From Caballeronia sp. SBC1 (GTDB lineage: Bacteria > Pseudomonadota > Gammaproteobacteria > Burkholderiales > Burkholderiaceae): a stretch of DNA of 64,000 nucleotides. The notes under the pieces are model-generated. The model ran no database searches, had not been told where the DNA came from, and was given only the letters and a program-made list of their open reading frames with translations. Positions 20,050 to 29,777 of this stretch are shown here, piece after piece; position 1 is the stretch's first letter; each line of letters begins with the position of its first letter. Where the stretch lies: the NCBI RefSeq assembly GCF_011493005.1, contig NZ_CP049158.1, forward strand, positions 1,550,001 through 1,614,000, in the 5' to 3' direction. Both the position numbers and the translations under genes were made by a program.

Positions 20050-21181
20050 AGATCTATCACCTTCCGGCCTGCGCGATTTCGTGAAATCGCTGGGATGGGA
20101 GTCGCTGCCCGATGGCATCGTGGACCGTCTCTACGTCCTGCATCACGCCGACATGCCGCGCCGCCAGATCGTCATTCCCATGGATCAGGATGCGCCGGAC
20201 TACGCCGAGGCATGTGAGCTCGCGTTGTCCAAACTCGCGGACCTGCAAGGTATGACGCTGGCGGATCTGATTCAGCTCGCTGCCATCTCGCGTGACGACT
20301 CCATCTATTACCGCGTGACAAGCAGCGGCGCGGTCGACGACGGCCTGCCATTGTCGTTCGCCGCTTCGTTGCTGTTGGGCGCGGAGCAGATCCTGCTCGC
20401 GTCGGCCTGTACCGTACTGCGTCCCCAGACTCATCATCCGCGTCTGCACAGGGCAGAAGCTACGCAACTTGCAGGTCATGCGCGGTTCGGACATACCGAG
20501 CGAGGCAGCTTCGTGGTCCGCGTGTCGTGTCCTGTCGACGCTATGGAAACGCCTTCCTTACCCGACCTCACGCATACGAAGGAGTCGTTCGTTCGCAGGA
20601 CCATGCTTACTGCCAGAAATGGCGTGCGCCAACTCGTCAAGGCTATCGAAGAAGACACGCTGAGCCGCTTCGTAGATTCGCAAAGGGCTGCGGCGTCACC
20701 TATCGTTTCGTCGAATCTTTGCGAGGCGCTGACCCGTCTTCACAATGACGACGTGCGCAACAACATCGATATGTCGTTTCGTTGGGCAACAACCGTAGCG
20801 CTACCGCAAGACGCCACGGCCGGTGAGACCATCACGATTCGAAGCGATTACTTCGGGCGTATTGACGACGTGCGCCAGGAATTGCGTGCGGTCGAACGTG
20901 ACCGCGACGACGTATTCATCGGAACAGTCGAGCATCTGAACGGTGAATTCAGTATTGAAGGAAATCGGGCCGGCGAGGTAGTCGTGGCGCTGCTCCTGCG
21001 TGAGGGCGAGATCATCAAGGCGCGCGTTCTACTCGATCAGGAACAGTATGCGAGGGCAGTCACTGCCCACCTTGACGACCGGGCCTTGGTTCGAATCGCG
21101 GGACGCCTGCGTCCTGGTCGCCAACCGCGGACGATGACCGACGTGACGAGCTTTGTCCTGATCGGCCCGGGTCTGGGCTAG
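20039..21181 (+). CDS. Unknown partner of the DUF4365-like protein
   Basis: A 380-residue soluble protein with no family I recognise. It opens MALKDLSPSGLRDFVKSLGW, a short helical segment that looks like a helix-turn-helix or docking domain. A helical middle follows (about residues 60-240), including a stretch built on RRTMLTARNGVRQLVKAIEE. The beta-rich C-terminus (about 265-380) with GRIDDVRQELRAV and RVLLDQEQYARAVTAH could be a small barrel. It overlaps the upstream gene by 11 bases and has only a weak ribosome-binding site, so translation is probably coupled. Confidence 0.7.
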   Translation: MALKDLSPSGLRDFVKSLGWESLPDGIVDRLYVLHHADMPRRQIVIPMDQDAPDYAEACELALSKLADLQGMTLADLIQLAAISRDDSIYYRVTSSGAVDDGLPLSFAASLLLGAEQILLASACTVLRPQTHHPRLHRAEATQLAGHARFGHTERGSFVVRVSCPVDAMETPSLPDLTHTKESFVRRTMLTARNGVRQLVKAIEEDTLSRFVDSQRAAASPIVSSNLCEALTRLHNDDVRNNIDMSFRWATTVALPQDATAGETITIRSDYFGRIDDVRQELRAVERDRDDVFIGTVEHLNGEFSIEGNRAGEVVVALLLREGEIIKARVLLDQEQYARAVTAHLDDRALVRIAGRLRPGRQPRTMTDVTSFVLIGPGLG

Positions 21182-21229
21182 TGCAAGTCAGGTTCGGCTG
21201 GGGGGTGGATTGGTGGCTGGTGTTCAGTG

Positions 21230-21285
21230 CTTTAAGGCCCGGGTCTTAAGGGCCAAGTCTTAAGGCGCGAATCCTAAGGCGCGAG
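21230..21285. repeat. Four degenerate 14-bp tandem repeats
   Basis: Four units of 13-15 bases built on CTTAAGG(C/G)(C/G)C follow one another: CTTTAAGGCCCGGGT, CTTAAGGGCCAAGT, CTTAAGGCGCGAAT, CCTAAGGCGCGAG. The last unit includes the stop codon of the convergent isomerase gene. Confidence 0.7.
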
Positions 21286-22329
21286 CCCCAGCACCTCCCG
21301 TATTTGCTCACCGTTCGCGCCGCTTCCGGCAAAGTCATCGAATGCCCGATCCGCTACGCGAATAATATGCGTGCGGATATATTCCGCCCCCTCGCGCGCG
21401 CCATCCTCCGGATGCTTCAACGCGCACTCCCACTCAAGCACGGCCCAGCCAGGAAAATCGTACTGCGCCATCTTCGAAAAGATCGCCCAGAAGTCGATCT
21501 GCCCATCGCCCAGCGACCGGAATCGCCCTGCCCGATCCACCCACCCCGAATAACCGCCGTACACGCCCTGCCGACCGTCAGGACGAAACTCTGCGTCCTT
21601 CACATGGAATGCCTTGATACGTTCGTGATAAATATCGATGAACTGAAGGTAGTCCAGTTGCTGCAGCAAGAAGTGACTTGGATCGAACAGGATGTTCGCG
21701 CGCGGATGATCGTCCACAGCGGCAAGAAAACGGTCGAACGTCACGCCATCGTGCAAATCCTCCCCCGGATGCAACTCATAGCAAACATCCACGCCGGCCT
21801 GATCGAAGGCGTCCAGTAACGGCCGCCAGCGCCGCGCTAATTCTTCGAACGCAGCCTCCACCAGACCCTGCGGGCGCTGCGGCCACGGATACAAATAAGG
21901 CCACGCCAACGCCCCCGAAAACGTCACGTGCGCGCTCAAGCCCAGACGCTTGGACGCCGCCGCCGCGAACCCAACCTGCTCGATCGCCCAAGCCGTACGA
22001 GCCTTCGGATCGCCACGAACATGCGCTGCGGCAAAGCCGTCGAAGAGCGTGTCATAGGCCGGATGAACCGCGACAAGCTGCCCCTGCAAATGCGTAGATA
22101 ACTCCGTGATGCTCACGCCCGCGTCTTCCACTACGCGAAGCAGGTCGTCGCAATATGCATCGCTCTTTGCAGCCTGCTCGAGATCAATCAGCCGCGGATC
22201 GCACGGCACCTGGATACCTTCGTAACCCAGGCCCTTCGCCCAGCCCGCAAGGTGCGCGAGGTTGTCAAAGGGCAATGTGTCGCCTAGAAACTGGGCCAGG
22301 AAAATGGCGGGGCCTTTGATGGTTTTCAT
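21274..22329 (-). CDS. Sugar phosphate isomerase/epimerase family (TIM barrel)
   Basis: A 351-residue xylose-isomerase-like TIM barrel. Visible metal-site elements include CYELHPGEDLHDG (Glu, His), NILFDPSHFLLQQLDY (Asp, His), KAFHVKDAEF (His, Asp) and the late Glu in WAVLEWECALKHP. It is the last gene of the sugar ABC transporter operon, so it probably acts on the imported sugar or its first product; related proteins act on inosose, allulose or similar substrates. The stop codon lies in a short tandem repeat. Confidence 0.88.
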   Translation of the reverse strand: MKTIKGPAIFLAQFLGDTLPFDNLAHLAGWAKGLGYEGIQVPCDPRLIDLEQAAKSDAYCDDLLRVVEDAGVSITELSTHLQGQLVAVHPAYDTLFDGFAAAHVRGDPKARTAWAIEQVGFAAAASKRLGLSAHVTFSGALAWPYLYPWPQRPQGLVEAAFEELARRWRPLLDAFDQAGVDVCYELHPGEDLHDGVTFDRFLAAVDDHPRANILFDPSHFLLQQLDYLQFIDIYHERIKAFHVKDAEFRPDGRQGVYGGYSGWVDRAGRFRSLGDGQIDFWAIFSKMAQYDFPGWAVLEWECALKHPEDGAREGAEYIRTHIIRVADRAFDDFAGSGANGEQIREVLGLAP

Positions 22330-22373
22330 GAGCGTCGATCCACTAACGTAGCTGTCCTCAAGCCGCCAGGAAC

Positions 22374-23348
22374 TCAGAACGGCGAGTTCGGATAATAGAA
22401 CTGCTTGGCGTTGTCCTTCGTGATCAGCACCGAAGGAATGATGGTCGTGGGCGGCAGCTTGTCACCCTTCAAACGCGCTTCGGCAGTGAGCTTGATCGCG
22501 TCGTAGATGAACTTGGGCGAGTACGACACATCCGCCTGCACCAGCTTGTCGCCGTCCATGATCCGCTTGACCGCTTCCTTCGATCCCGCGCCGCCGAACA
22601 CTTGCTTGATATCTGTACGCTTCGCTTGATCGATAGCCTTCAGCACGCCGATCATCATGTCGTCGTCAGCTGCCCAGACCGCGTCGATATGCTTGAAACG
22701 CGTGAGGTAATCCTGCATGACCTTGAAGGCGTCATCGCGATTCCAGTTCGCGTATTTGGCATCCAGGACCTTCATGTCGGGATGCTGCTTGATCACCGAT
22801 TCAAACGCAGCCCAGCGTTCGTTGTCCAGCGTAGTCGGAATGCCGCGCAACGCGACAATATCGCCTTTGCCATCCATTGTCTTCGCCAGATATTCAGCCG
22901 GCAGCTTGCCGAACGCGGTGTTGTCACCGGCTACGTAGGCATCCTGCGCGCTGGTATCGGTCAGCCCGCGATCCACCACGGTCACGTACACGCCCTTCTT
23001 CTTGACCTGCGCCACCGGCTGCGTCAGCGACGCCGATTCGAACGGGAAAATCACCAGTGCATTGATCTTGTTCACCGTCACCAGGTCCTGCAACTGGTTC
23101 GCCTGTTCCGGCGCGCCGCCCGCTGTCTTGATGATGATCTTCAGGTCGGGATGCGCCTGTTCCAGTTCCTTTTTAGCCTCGTTGGCCCACCAGACAATAC
23201 CGCCGGTGAAGCCGTGCGTCGCAGTGGGGATGGCAACGCCGAGCGTGACTTTATCGGCGGCCATGGCCGAGACGGCGCTCGCCGCCAGCGTTAGTGTGAG
23301 GAGTGAGGTACCCAATGAGGCGCCGAGTACGCGAAGGATGTTTTTCAT
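22374..23348 (-). CDS. Sugar ABC transporter substrate-binding protein (RbsB type)
   Basis: A 324-residue periplasmic binding protein of the ribose/galactose type. A signal peptide covers about residues 1-30 ([13 protein letters not shown] to AMAADKV). The two-lobe fold shows [40 protein letters not shown] and [18 protein letters not shown], which are typical sugar-contact and hinge regions. It lies 62 bases after the permease gene and 44 bases before the isomerase on the same strand. The ligand is unknown. Confidence 0.93.
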   Translation of the reverse strand: MKNILRVLGASLGTSLLTLTLAASAVSAMAADKVTLGVAIPTATHGFTGGIVWWANEAKKELEQAHPDLKIIIKTAGGAPEQANQLQDLVTVNKINALVIFPFESASLTQPVAQVKKKGVYVTVVDRGLTDTSAQDAYVAGDNTAFGKLPAEYLAKTMDGKGDIVALRGIPTTLDNERWAAFESVIKQHPDMKVLDAKYANWNRDDAFKVMQDYLTRFKHIDAVWAADDDMMIGVLKAIDQAKRTDIKQVFGGAGSKEAVKRIMDGDKLVQADVSYSPKFIYDAIKLTAEARLKGDKLPPTTIIPSVLITKDNAKQFYYPNSPF

Positions 23349-23410
23349 GCTGTGTCTCCATTGTTTTGACAGGCGCCTGAGAGGATTTCAGGGCACGGTT
23401 CGAACACACT

Positions 23411-24427
23411 TCAACGACGTCCACGCTGTAAAAACGCTACGAAAATAATCACGGCGCCCTGCACTGCCGCGTTGAGATACACGCTAATGATGCTGGTGAG
23501 ATTCAGGATGTTCGCAATCACTGACAACAGGATCGCGCCGATTACCGTCCCGATCACACGCCCTTCGCCACCCCTCAGTGCGGTCCCGCCAACGACCACC
23601 GCTGCAATTGCCTCAAGCTCCCAGAGCAGGCCCGTAGTAGGCGTTGCAGAGCCGAGGCGCGGCACATACAGCACCGTCGCCACGCCCACACACAACCCGA
23701 GCAGCACGTACGTGACAATCTTCACGGTATCCACGCGAATGGCCGCATAACGGGCGACCTGCTCGTTCGACCCTATAGCCTGCACATGCCGCCCGAACAC
23801 GGTTCGGTTCAGCACGATCACACCGCCCGCCGCGACGATCAGGAACACCCAGATCGGCACGGGAATGCCGAAGAGGCTGGCGTAATACACGGGTCCATAG
23901 AGATCGGACAAATTGTTGTCGAGCGTGAGCGCCCCGCCGTCCGCGAGCCACGTCAGCACCGCCCGGAAGATCCCGAGCGTCCCCAGTGTCACGATGAACG
24001 GTTCTATGCGTCCCTTGGTGACGAGCAAACCATGCGCCAAACCAAAAAGACCCCCTAAAACAAGGGCTAAAACGATACCGACAGCAATGATGGCGAGCGG
24101 TGGGAGGGGCCGTCCGCCAACGCCGTGCGCAAGCGCGTTCATGACCCAGATCATGCTGCCGGCGATCAATGCGGCCATCGATCCGACCGACAGATCAATG
24201 CCACCCGAAATGATCACGAAAGTCATTCCCACGGCGATGATGCCGATGAACGAGGTTCGCGTGAGGACGTTCATCGCGTTGTCGAAGGTGGCGAAATCCG
24301 GGTTCAGCAGCGTGCCGCCAATGCATAGCGCGACCAGTCCGAGCAGTGGCCCGACGCCGTGCAGCCGTCGCGCGAAGCCGCCCAGGCGGCTCGATCCTTC
24401 AACGCCTTCAGTGTGTGCCGGTCGCAT
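23411..24427 (-). CDS. Sugar ABC transporter permease (RbsC type)
   Basis: A 338-residue inner-membrane permease with about 8-10 hydrophobic segments. The family signature [15 protein letters not shown] is present near residue 70, with [28 protein letters not shown] further on as the cytoplasmic coupling loop. The start overlaps the ATPase gene by 20 bases, a sign of tight co-translation. It functions with the ATPase at 24408 and the binding protein at 22374. Confidence 0.93.
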   Translation of the reverse strand: MRPAHTEGVEGSSRLGGFARRLHGVGPLLGLVALCIGGTLLNPDFATFDNAMNVLTRTSFIGIIAVGMTFVIISGGIDLSVGSMAALIAGSMIWVMNALAHGVGGRPLPPLAIIAVGIVLALVLGGLFGLAHGLLVTKGRIEPFIVTLGTLGIFRAVLTWLADGGALTLDNNLSDLYGPVYYASLFGIPVPIWVFLIVAAGGVIVLNRTVFGRHVQAIGSNEQVARYAAIRVDTVKIVTYVLLGLCVGVATVLYVPRLGSATPTTGLLWELEAIAAVVVGGTALRGGEGRVIGTVIGAILLSVIANILNLTSIISVYLNAAVQGAVIIFVAFLQRGRR

Positions 24428-25895
24428 GCGCGATCAACCTCTCTTCAGTCAGATGTCCGTCCCGAAGCGTGGCGACCAGTTGGCCGCCGCGCATCACCGC
24501 CACGCGATGACATAAACCAATCAACTCGATCAGTTCGGATGAGATGACGATCACCGCACGGCCTTCGGCAGCGAGTGCGTGGATCAGGAAATAGATATCG
24601 CGTTTCGCGCCGACATCGACACCGCGAGTGGGTTCGTCGAGGACAACTACGCGTGGATCGGGGTGCAGGAACTTCGCGAGCGCGAGCTTTTGCTGATTAC
24701 CACCCGACAACATGCGGGCGCGGCTCGCGAGATTGCCTGTGCGAATGCCGAAGTCGCTAACCGCTTTTTTAAGCGCATCACGTTCCGCTTGCGCGTCGAG
24801 CAGCGGATGTGCGTAGCGCTCCAGCGTCATCATGGTGAGGTTATCTTTCAAGGCCATGTCGACATGAAGACCGCGCCCCTTTCGGTCTTCGCTCAGATAG
24901 GTGATGCCGTGTTTCATCGCAGTGCGGGGATTGCGCGGATTGATGTTTTCGCCGTCGAGCGTAATGCGTCCCGCCGTGCGCGCCCGCAGGCCAATGAGTC
25001 CTTCGAAGAGTTCCGTGCGTCCCGCGCCCACGAGTCCCGCGAAGCCGAACACTTCGCCTGCTCGCACCGAGAAGCTCACGTTCTCCGCCCAGCCCGGCAC
25101 ATACGCGTTATCGACCTTGAAAGCCACGCGGGCGTCGGCGGCGATGACGGGCTTATCGGGGAACATGTCGGACACTTCGCGCCCGACCATCAGGTTCGCC
25201 ATCTGCTGGCGCGTGATCTCAGCGGTCAACCCGCGCGTGACGAAGCGGCCATCACGCATCACGATGACTTCGTCGGTAACGCGTTCCACTTCGTCGAGTT
25301 TGTGCGAGATATAAACGATGGTCACGCCATCATCTTTCAAGCGCGCCATCAGCGCGAACAGGCGTTGCGTTTCGGCGGGCGTGAGCGTGGCGGTCGGCTC
25401 GTCCATGATCAGCAGGCGGGCATCGCGCAGCATGGCCTTGGCGATTTCCACGAGCTGTTTTTCCGCGACGATCAGGTCGCGCACGCGTGTATCCGGGTGC
25501 TTGTGCAGGCCGACATCGGCGAGACGCACGCGTGCATCTTCGCGCATGGCGGGTTCATCGAGGAAGAGGCCGCGCCGTTTCTCATGACCGAGAAACATGT
25601 TCTGCACAATGCTCAAATGATCCGCGAGGTTCAGTTCCTGATGGATCAGTACGATGCCCGTGGCTTCGGCATCGCGGGAACTATCGAAGGCCTGGACCAC
25701 CCCATCAATGGAAACCGTGCCCGCAGTCGGGCGTTCATAGCCGGCGAGAATCTTCATCAGCGTCGACTTGCCCGCGCCGTTCTCGCCAATCAGGCCGTAG
25801 ATGCGACCGGGGGCAAGATCGAAGCTCACGCCATGCAGCACGCGAACAGGTCCGAACTGTTTTTCGATGTTGTCGAAGCTGACGGCCAGGCTCAT
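24408..25895 (-). CDS. Sugar ABC transporter ATP-binding protein (RbsA type)
   Basis: A 495-residue ATPase with two tandem nucleotide-binding domains. The first has Walker [10 protein letters not shown] and Walker [10 protein letters not shown]; the second has the degenerate Walker [10 protein letters not shown] usual in this family and the signature [15 protein letters not shown] with [15 protein letters not shown]. Start chosen at [15 protein letters not shown]; the longer open frame upstream runs through the regulator gene. It begins two bases after the LacI stop codon. Confidence 0.94.
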   Translation of the reverse strand: MSLAVSFDNIEKQFGPVRVLHGVSFDLAPGRIYGLIGENGAGKSTLMKILAGYERPTAGTVSIDGVVQAFDSSRDAEATGIVLIHQELNLADHLSIVQNMFLGHEKRRGLFLDEPAMREDARVRLADVGLHKHPDTRVRDLIVAEKQLVEIAKAMLRDARLLIMDEPTATLTPAETQRLFALMARLKDDGVTIVYISHKLDEVERVTDEVIVMRDGRFVTRGLTAEITRQQMANLMVGREVSDMFPDKPVIAADARVAFKVDNAYVPGWAENVSFSVRAGEVFGFAGLVGAGRTELFEGLIGLRARTAGRITLDGENINPRNPRTAMKHGITYLSEDRKGRGLHVDMALKDNLTMMTLERYAHPLLDAQAERDALKKAVSDFGIRTGNLASRARMLSGGNQQKLALAKFLHPDPRVVVLDEPTRGVDVGAKRDIYFLIHALAAEGRAVIVISSELIELIGLCHRVAVMRGGQLVATLRDGHLTEERLIAHATGTH

Positions 25896-25897
25896 GG

Positions 25898-26917
25898 TCA
25901 CGCGCTCCTTCGTATCATCAGCTTGTGCGGCAGCAGCACGCCGGGCACATGTGCGTTCGGTTCGCGCAGGCGTTTGAGCAGCAGGCGCGCGGCGGTTTCT
26001 CCAAGTTCGCGCATGGGTTGAGCGACCGTCGTGAGCGGTGGATCGATTTGCGCGGCGACGGCGATATCGTCGAAACCGATCACCGCCATGTCGTCCGGGA
26101 CGCGCAAGCCAACGCCCCGCAAGCCGTTGATCACGCCTATGGCGAGTGTGTCGGAGACGGCAAATACAGCTGTTGGCCGGTTGCGTCGAAGGCATGTCAG
26201 CTTGCGCGCGGCACTTTCGCCGACTGCATAATCGAGGGTATCGAGATCGATTTGCCAGGCCGGATCGGCGTCGATGCCTGCAGTGCTTAATGCATCGCGG
26301 TAGCCCTCTGCGCGCTGACGGCTATATAAGTAGCCATGGCCCGAGTTGATCAGCGCGATTTTCCGGTGACCTTGACTAAGCAAGTGGCGGACTGCGTCGC
26401 CGGCGGCTTGATAGTTGTCGATACCTACGTACGGTACGCCTGCGGCAGGATCGAATTCGCAACACGCTACCCAGGGCAGCGTGGCGGCTTCTTCGGCTAG
26501 CGCCTGCTGAATGGCGGCGGGATCGAGGCAGATGGCGCCATCGGCGCGGCGGCCGCGCAGCAAGTCGAAGTAACTGCGTTCGCGGCCGGGGTCCGCGCCG
26601 GTATCGCAAAGCAGCATGAAATAACCGTTTTGACGAGCCACGCTGTCGATGCCGCGAACGATGGCGGCGTAGAACGGGTTGCCGAAATCGGGGACCATGG
26701 TGAGCAGCATGCGGCTTTCCGCAGTGCGTAAATTACGGGCGAGCTCGTTGATCCGGTACCCGCTGGCGGCCACCGCCGCGAGCACTTTGTCGCGGGTGGT
26801 TTCACGTACGTTGGTGTGGCCGTTGAGAACCCGGGATACGGTCGCGACCGATACGCCCGCCGTCTGGGCAACGTCCGAGATCGAGATTTCGTCGGCGGTG
26901 CGGAACGTTTCCGTCAT
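25898..26917 (-). CDS. LacI family transcriptional regulator
   Basis: A 339-residue repressor. The N-terminal helix-turn-helix reads SDVAQTAGVSVATVSRVLNGH and is followed by the hinge helix region; the C-terminal part is a ribose-binding-like effector domain with LLCDTGADPGRE, VIGFDDIAVAAQIDPPLTTV and QPMRELGETAARLL. It is the first gene of the sugar transport operon. A palindrome 24 bases before its start fits an autoregulatory operator, so the sugar ligand should induce the whole operon. Confidence 0.94.
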   Translation of the reverse strand: MTETFRTADEISISDVAQTAGVSVATVSRVLNGHTNVRETTRDKVLAAVAASGYRINELARNLRTAESRMLLTMVPDFGNPFYAAIVRGIDSVARQNGYFMLLCDTGADPGRERSYFDLLRGRRADGAICLDPAAIQQALAEEAATLPWVACCEFDPAAGVPYVGIDNYQAAGDAVRHLLSQGHRKIALINSGHGYLYSRQRAEGYRDALSTAGIDADPAWQIDLDTLDYAVGESAARKLTCLRRNRPTAVFAVSDTLAIGVINGLRGVGLRVPDDMAVIGFDDIAVAAQIDPPLTTVAQPMRELGETAARLLLKRLREPNAHVPGVLLPHKLMIRRSA

Positions 26918-26940
26918 TTGTTTCCACTCACGCCCCGCGG

Positions 26941-26956
26941 ATGTAATGGATTACAT
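26941..26956. promoter_or_regulatory. Putative LacI-type operator
   Basis: ATGTAATGGATTACAT has perfect 7-base arms (ATGTAAT/ATTACAT) around GG. It starts 24 bases upstream of the LacI gene start, where a repressor would block its own operon. The arm spacing is compatible with LacI-family dimers. Confidence 0.65.
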
Positions 26957-27117
26957 TATTGGAGTGGGACGGGGCGGGACGCGATAGGGACAAACACGAA
27001 GGAAGGTCGTTCAGACCACCTTACGGAGAGGAATCCGGCATAACCCGGAGTCAAATTCCCAAACTAGCGCATACTGACGGCCCATCCTCCCGCGCGGCTC
27101 CGCTCCGCGCCTCCCTG

Positions 27118-27822
27118 ATGCCCGGTTACCTGACCAAGCAAGAAAACATCGCCGTTGCTGGCGTTGAAGACCTGATCATTCGCTCGCTGCTGGACCTTCA
27201 GCAATTCTCCGACCCCACCGGCGACGCCGAAAGAATCGGCATCTCGTCCGCCATGTGGCCGCTATTCGGCATGCTGTGGCCGTCCGGCGCGCACCTCGCC
27301 GCACGCCTCGCCTTACGGCCAGTCCTGGTCGGTGAACGAATTCTCGAAATCGGTTGTGGACTGGCGTTGGCAAGTCTCGTCGGACACAGGCGCGGCGCCG
27401 ACGTAACCGCCAGCGATTGTCATCCGCTGACCGGAGACTTCCTGAAAGAAAACCTGCGCCTGAATCACTTGCCGCCCATGAAATACCGGCACGGCAACTG
27501 GTCCATCCCCGAGTTGGAAGACACCCTTAAAGACGATGCAGGGCGGCGCATTGTCGATGGTCGCTTCGACTTGATCATGGGCAGCGACCTGCTTTATGAA
27601 CGCGATGCCAACGCTACGTTAGCCGCGTTTATCGGGCTGCATGCATCGCCGGCGGCCGAGGTCTGGATCGTGGACCCAGACCGGGGCAATCGCGCCGCGT
27701 TCAACCGGCAAATGGGCGAACGCGGCTTCCAGATGCGCGAGGAACGGCTGGACCGCATCGCCTTCGACGATACTGCCGCCTATAAAGGCCGCCTGCTGAT
27801 CTACCGCTTTAACGACGCTTAG
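27118..27822 (+). CDS. Class I SAM-dependent methyltransferase
   Basis: A 234-residue protein with the Rossmann-like methyltransferase fold. The S-adenosylmethionine motif I is ILEIGCGLALASLVGHRRGA, motif II TASDCHPLTGDFL, and FDLIMGSDLLYERD carries the post-II motif. This layout is that of METTL21-like lysine or small-molecule methyltransferases. Start chosen at MPGYLTKQEN, which begins an N-terminal helix; no good ribosome-binding site is visible, and the open frame extends 53 codons further. It is divergent from the LacI operon. Confidence 0.8.
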   Translation: MPGYLTKQENIAVAGVEDLIIRSLLDLQQFSDPTGDAERIGISSAMWPLFGMLWPSGAHLAARLALRPVLVGERILEIGCGLALASLVGHRRGADVTASDCHPLTGDFLKENLRLNHLPPMKYRHGNWSIPELEDTLKDDAGRRIVDGRFDLIMGSDLLYERDANATLAAFIGLHASPAAEVWIVDPDRGNRAAFNRQMGERGFQMREERLDRIAFDDTAAYKGRLLIYRFNDA

Positions 27823-27850
27823 AACCACGCGCGGTGCATCCGCCGTTCGC

Positions 27851-27871
27851 TGCTCGTTGCTCGTTGCTCGT
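27851..27871. repeat. Heptamer repeat TGCTCGT x3
   Basis: Three exact copies of TGCTCGT in the 52-base gap between two convergent stop codons, ending four bases before the DipZ stop. Confidence 0.8.
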
Positions 27872-27874
27872 TGA

Positions 27875-29704
27875 TCAACCAAACGTGAACGCGTATGCCT
27901 CGACACCGGGGTCCAGGAATTCAATCGTGAAGGTGTGATCCGTCACATCGCCCGATTGGCGCACGAGTTGATACAAGCGCTGCTCCGTGACCGTGCCGGT
28001 ACCATCGGCCATCACATCCGACCCGTGCGCGTTGCCAGGCGCTGCGCCATCGATGCTGACGCGAAACCTCACCGGCTTGTTGTCCTTTCCCGGTCCCAGC
28101 ACGAGATGCAAGTCACGTGCATGGAATCGATAAACGATGGTTCCCGTCGAAGCCGCCAGCGTTGCTCGTTCTGCACCCACGTTCCATGCGCCCGCCAGAC
28201 CCCATTCATTAGACGCGAGTTGAGAAGGCGCAGCGTACGTGTGAACGCGGTCATGCGACTCGCCGCCCTTTCCGCCAAAGTTCTCCGCGCGCTCGTAGCC
28301 TACATAGGTTTCCGGTGATTGCATGTCCGCGTTATCGGCGGCCATTTGCACGCCCTTCGCTGCCATGTCGCTGACCATTGCGCCCGCGTTCCCATTCGCA
28401 TTCGCGTGACCGGCTTCCGCGAGCAACTGCTGGATTACCTGTTCCGAATGCGCATAGTCGCCTTCGCCAAAATGATGGAAGCGAATCTGCCCCTTGGCAT
28501 CGATGAAATAATGCGCCGGCCAGTACTGGTTGCCAAATGCACGCCAGATTGCGTAGTTGTTATCGATGGCGACCGGATAGTCCACGCCAAGATCGTGCGT
28601 TGCGCGCTTGACGTTGTCCACATTACGCTCGAATGCAAACTCGGGCGCATGCACGCCGATCACCACCAGCCCCTGATCGCGATACTTCTGCGCCCACGCT
28701 TTCACGTAAGGCAGCGAGCGCAAACAGTTGACGCACGAGTATGTCCAGAAGTCCACCAGCACCACCTTGCCACGCAGATCCTGCGCCGTCAGCGGCGGCG
28801 AATTGAGCCATTGAACAGCGCCGGACAGCGACGGCAATTCGCCCTCCACCGGCAGTGACAGCGGCGCCTCGGTATTCGCGGCTGCACGCATCATTGCGGG
28901 CCCAGCGGCGGCATCGGTTGCGGCGGTGGTCTGGGCGGGCGCGTTGTTGTTGTTGTCGACAGATTTACCCGGCGCAGTACCGCCGGAAAACCGGTCCACC
29001 AGTTTCTGTTCGATGCCGCCCGTTGCAATAGTAGACACGCGCGCGAGCACGCCAGTATCGAGTCCTAACGATATGGCGACAACACCGAGCAACATCGCGG
29101 CGCCAATACCGCGACGAATCCATTCGCCCGCTCCAAGCGAGCGTTTCATTGCAGCAAACACCCGGCCGCCGATAAGCAATGCCACCGCAAGCGACGTCGC
29201 GGCCCCTGCCGCGTAAGCGACCAGCAGCAGCGTTGTGCCGACACTTGCGCCACGCAGTGCTGCTCCGGTCAATACAAGGCCCAAAATCGGGCCGGCGCAC
29301 GGCGCCCATAGCAAACCGGTCGCAATGCCCAGCAGGAACGATGAACTTGCGCGCACCTGTTGTCCGTCGGCCTGGGCGAATTCAGACAGCCAGTTGCCGG
29401 CGCTGACGAATGGGCGCATCAGGCGTTCGGCGAAGCGTGGCAATAACAACGTCAGCCCGAAGATGCCCAGCAGTGCAACCGCAAGCCATCGACCGTACTG
29501 GTTCGCCTGCGTGACCCAGCCGCCGCCCACTGCGGCGAGCGTTGCGACGGCGGCGAAGGTGATGGCCATGCCGGCGAGCAAAGGCAGGCCGCTGCGCACG
29601 AACGGTTGATCCGCCCGCGAGAACACGAAGGGAAGCACGGGCAGGATGCAGGGGCTCAGGATAGTGAGCGCACCGCCAAGATAGGCCAGGACAATGAGTA
29701 ACAT
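27875..29704 (-). CDS. DipZ-type cytochrome c biogenesis/thiol reductase membrane protein
   Basis: A 609-residue three-part protein. The N-terminal CcdA/DsbD-like membrane domain (about residues 1-235) has the two paired Cys elements SPCILPVLPFVF and APCAGPILG. A linker rich in Asn and Ala follows, then a periplasmic TlpA-like thioredoxin domain with TYSCVNCLRSLPYV (Cys324, Cys327) and a C-terminal beta-sandwich (about 465-609), as in DipZ. It should carry electrons from cytoplasmic thioredoxin to periplasmic substrates. It lies 73 bases downstream of msrB on the same strand, suggesting MsrB as a client. Confidence 0.9.
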   Translation of the reverse strand: MLLIVLAYLGGALTILSPCILPVLPFVFSRADQPFVRSGLPLLAGMAITFAAVATLAAVGGGWVTQANQYGRWLAVALLGIFGLTLLLPRFAERLMRPFVSAGNWLSEFAQADGQQVRASSSFLLGIATGLLWAPCAGPILGLVLTGAALRGASVGTTLLLVAYAAGAATSLAVALLIGGRVFAAMKRSLGAGEWIRRGIGAAMLLGVVAISLGLDTGVLARVSTIATGGIEQKLVDRFSGGTAPGKSVDNNNNAPAQTTAATDAAAGPAMMRAAANTEAPLSLPVEGELPSLSGAVQWLNSPPLTAQDLRGKVVLVDFWTYSCVNCLRSLPYVKAWAQKYRDQGLVVIGVHAPEFAFERNVDNVKRATHDLGVDYPVAIDNNYAIWRAFGNQYWPAHYFIDAKGQIRFHHFGEGDYAHSEQVIQQLLAEAGHANANGNAGAMVSDMAAKGVQMAADNADMQSPETYVGYERAENFGGKGGESHDRVHTYAAPSQLASNEWGLAGAWNVGAERATLAASTGTIVYRFHARDLHLVLGPGKDNKPVRFRVSIDGAAPGNAHGSDVMADGTGTVTEQRLYQLVRQSGDVTDHTFTIEFLDPGVEAYAFTFG

Positions 29705-29777
29705 GAGCGTGAAGGTTCTTGGGTCTTTAGGTGGTCGGGGTTCGATGCAAAGCAGTTTCGGTTGCTTGTGCGGCGGA

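Noticed and set aside
24579..26021. A 480-codon open frame on the + strand
   Set aside because: It is antisense to the well-supported ABC ATPase and LacI genes; its length is a by-product of high GC and codon bias.
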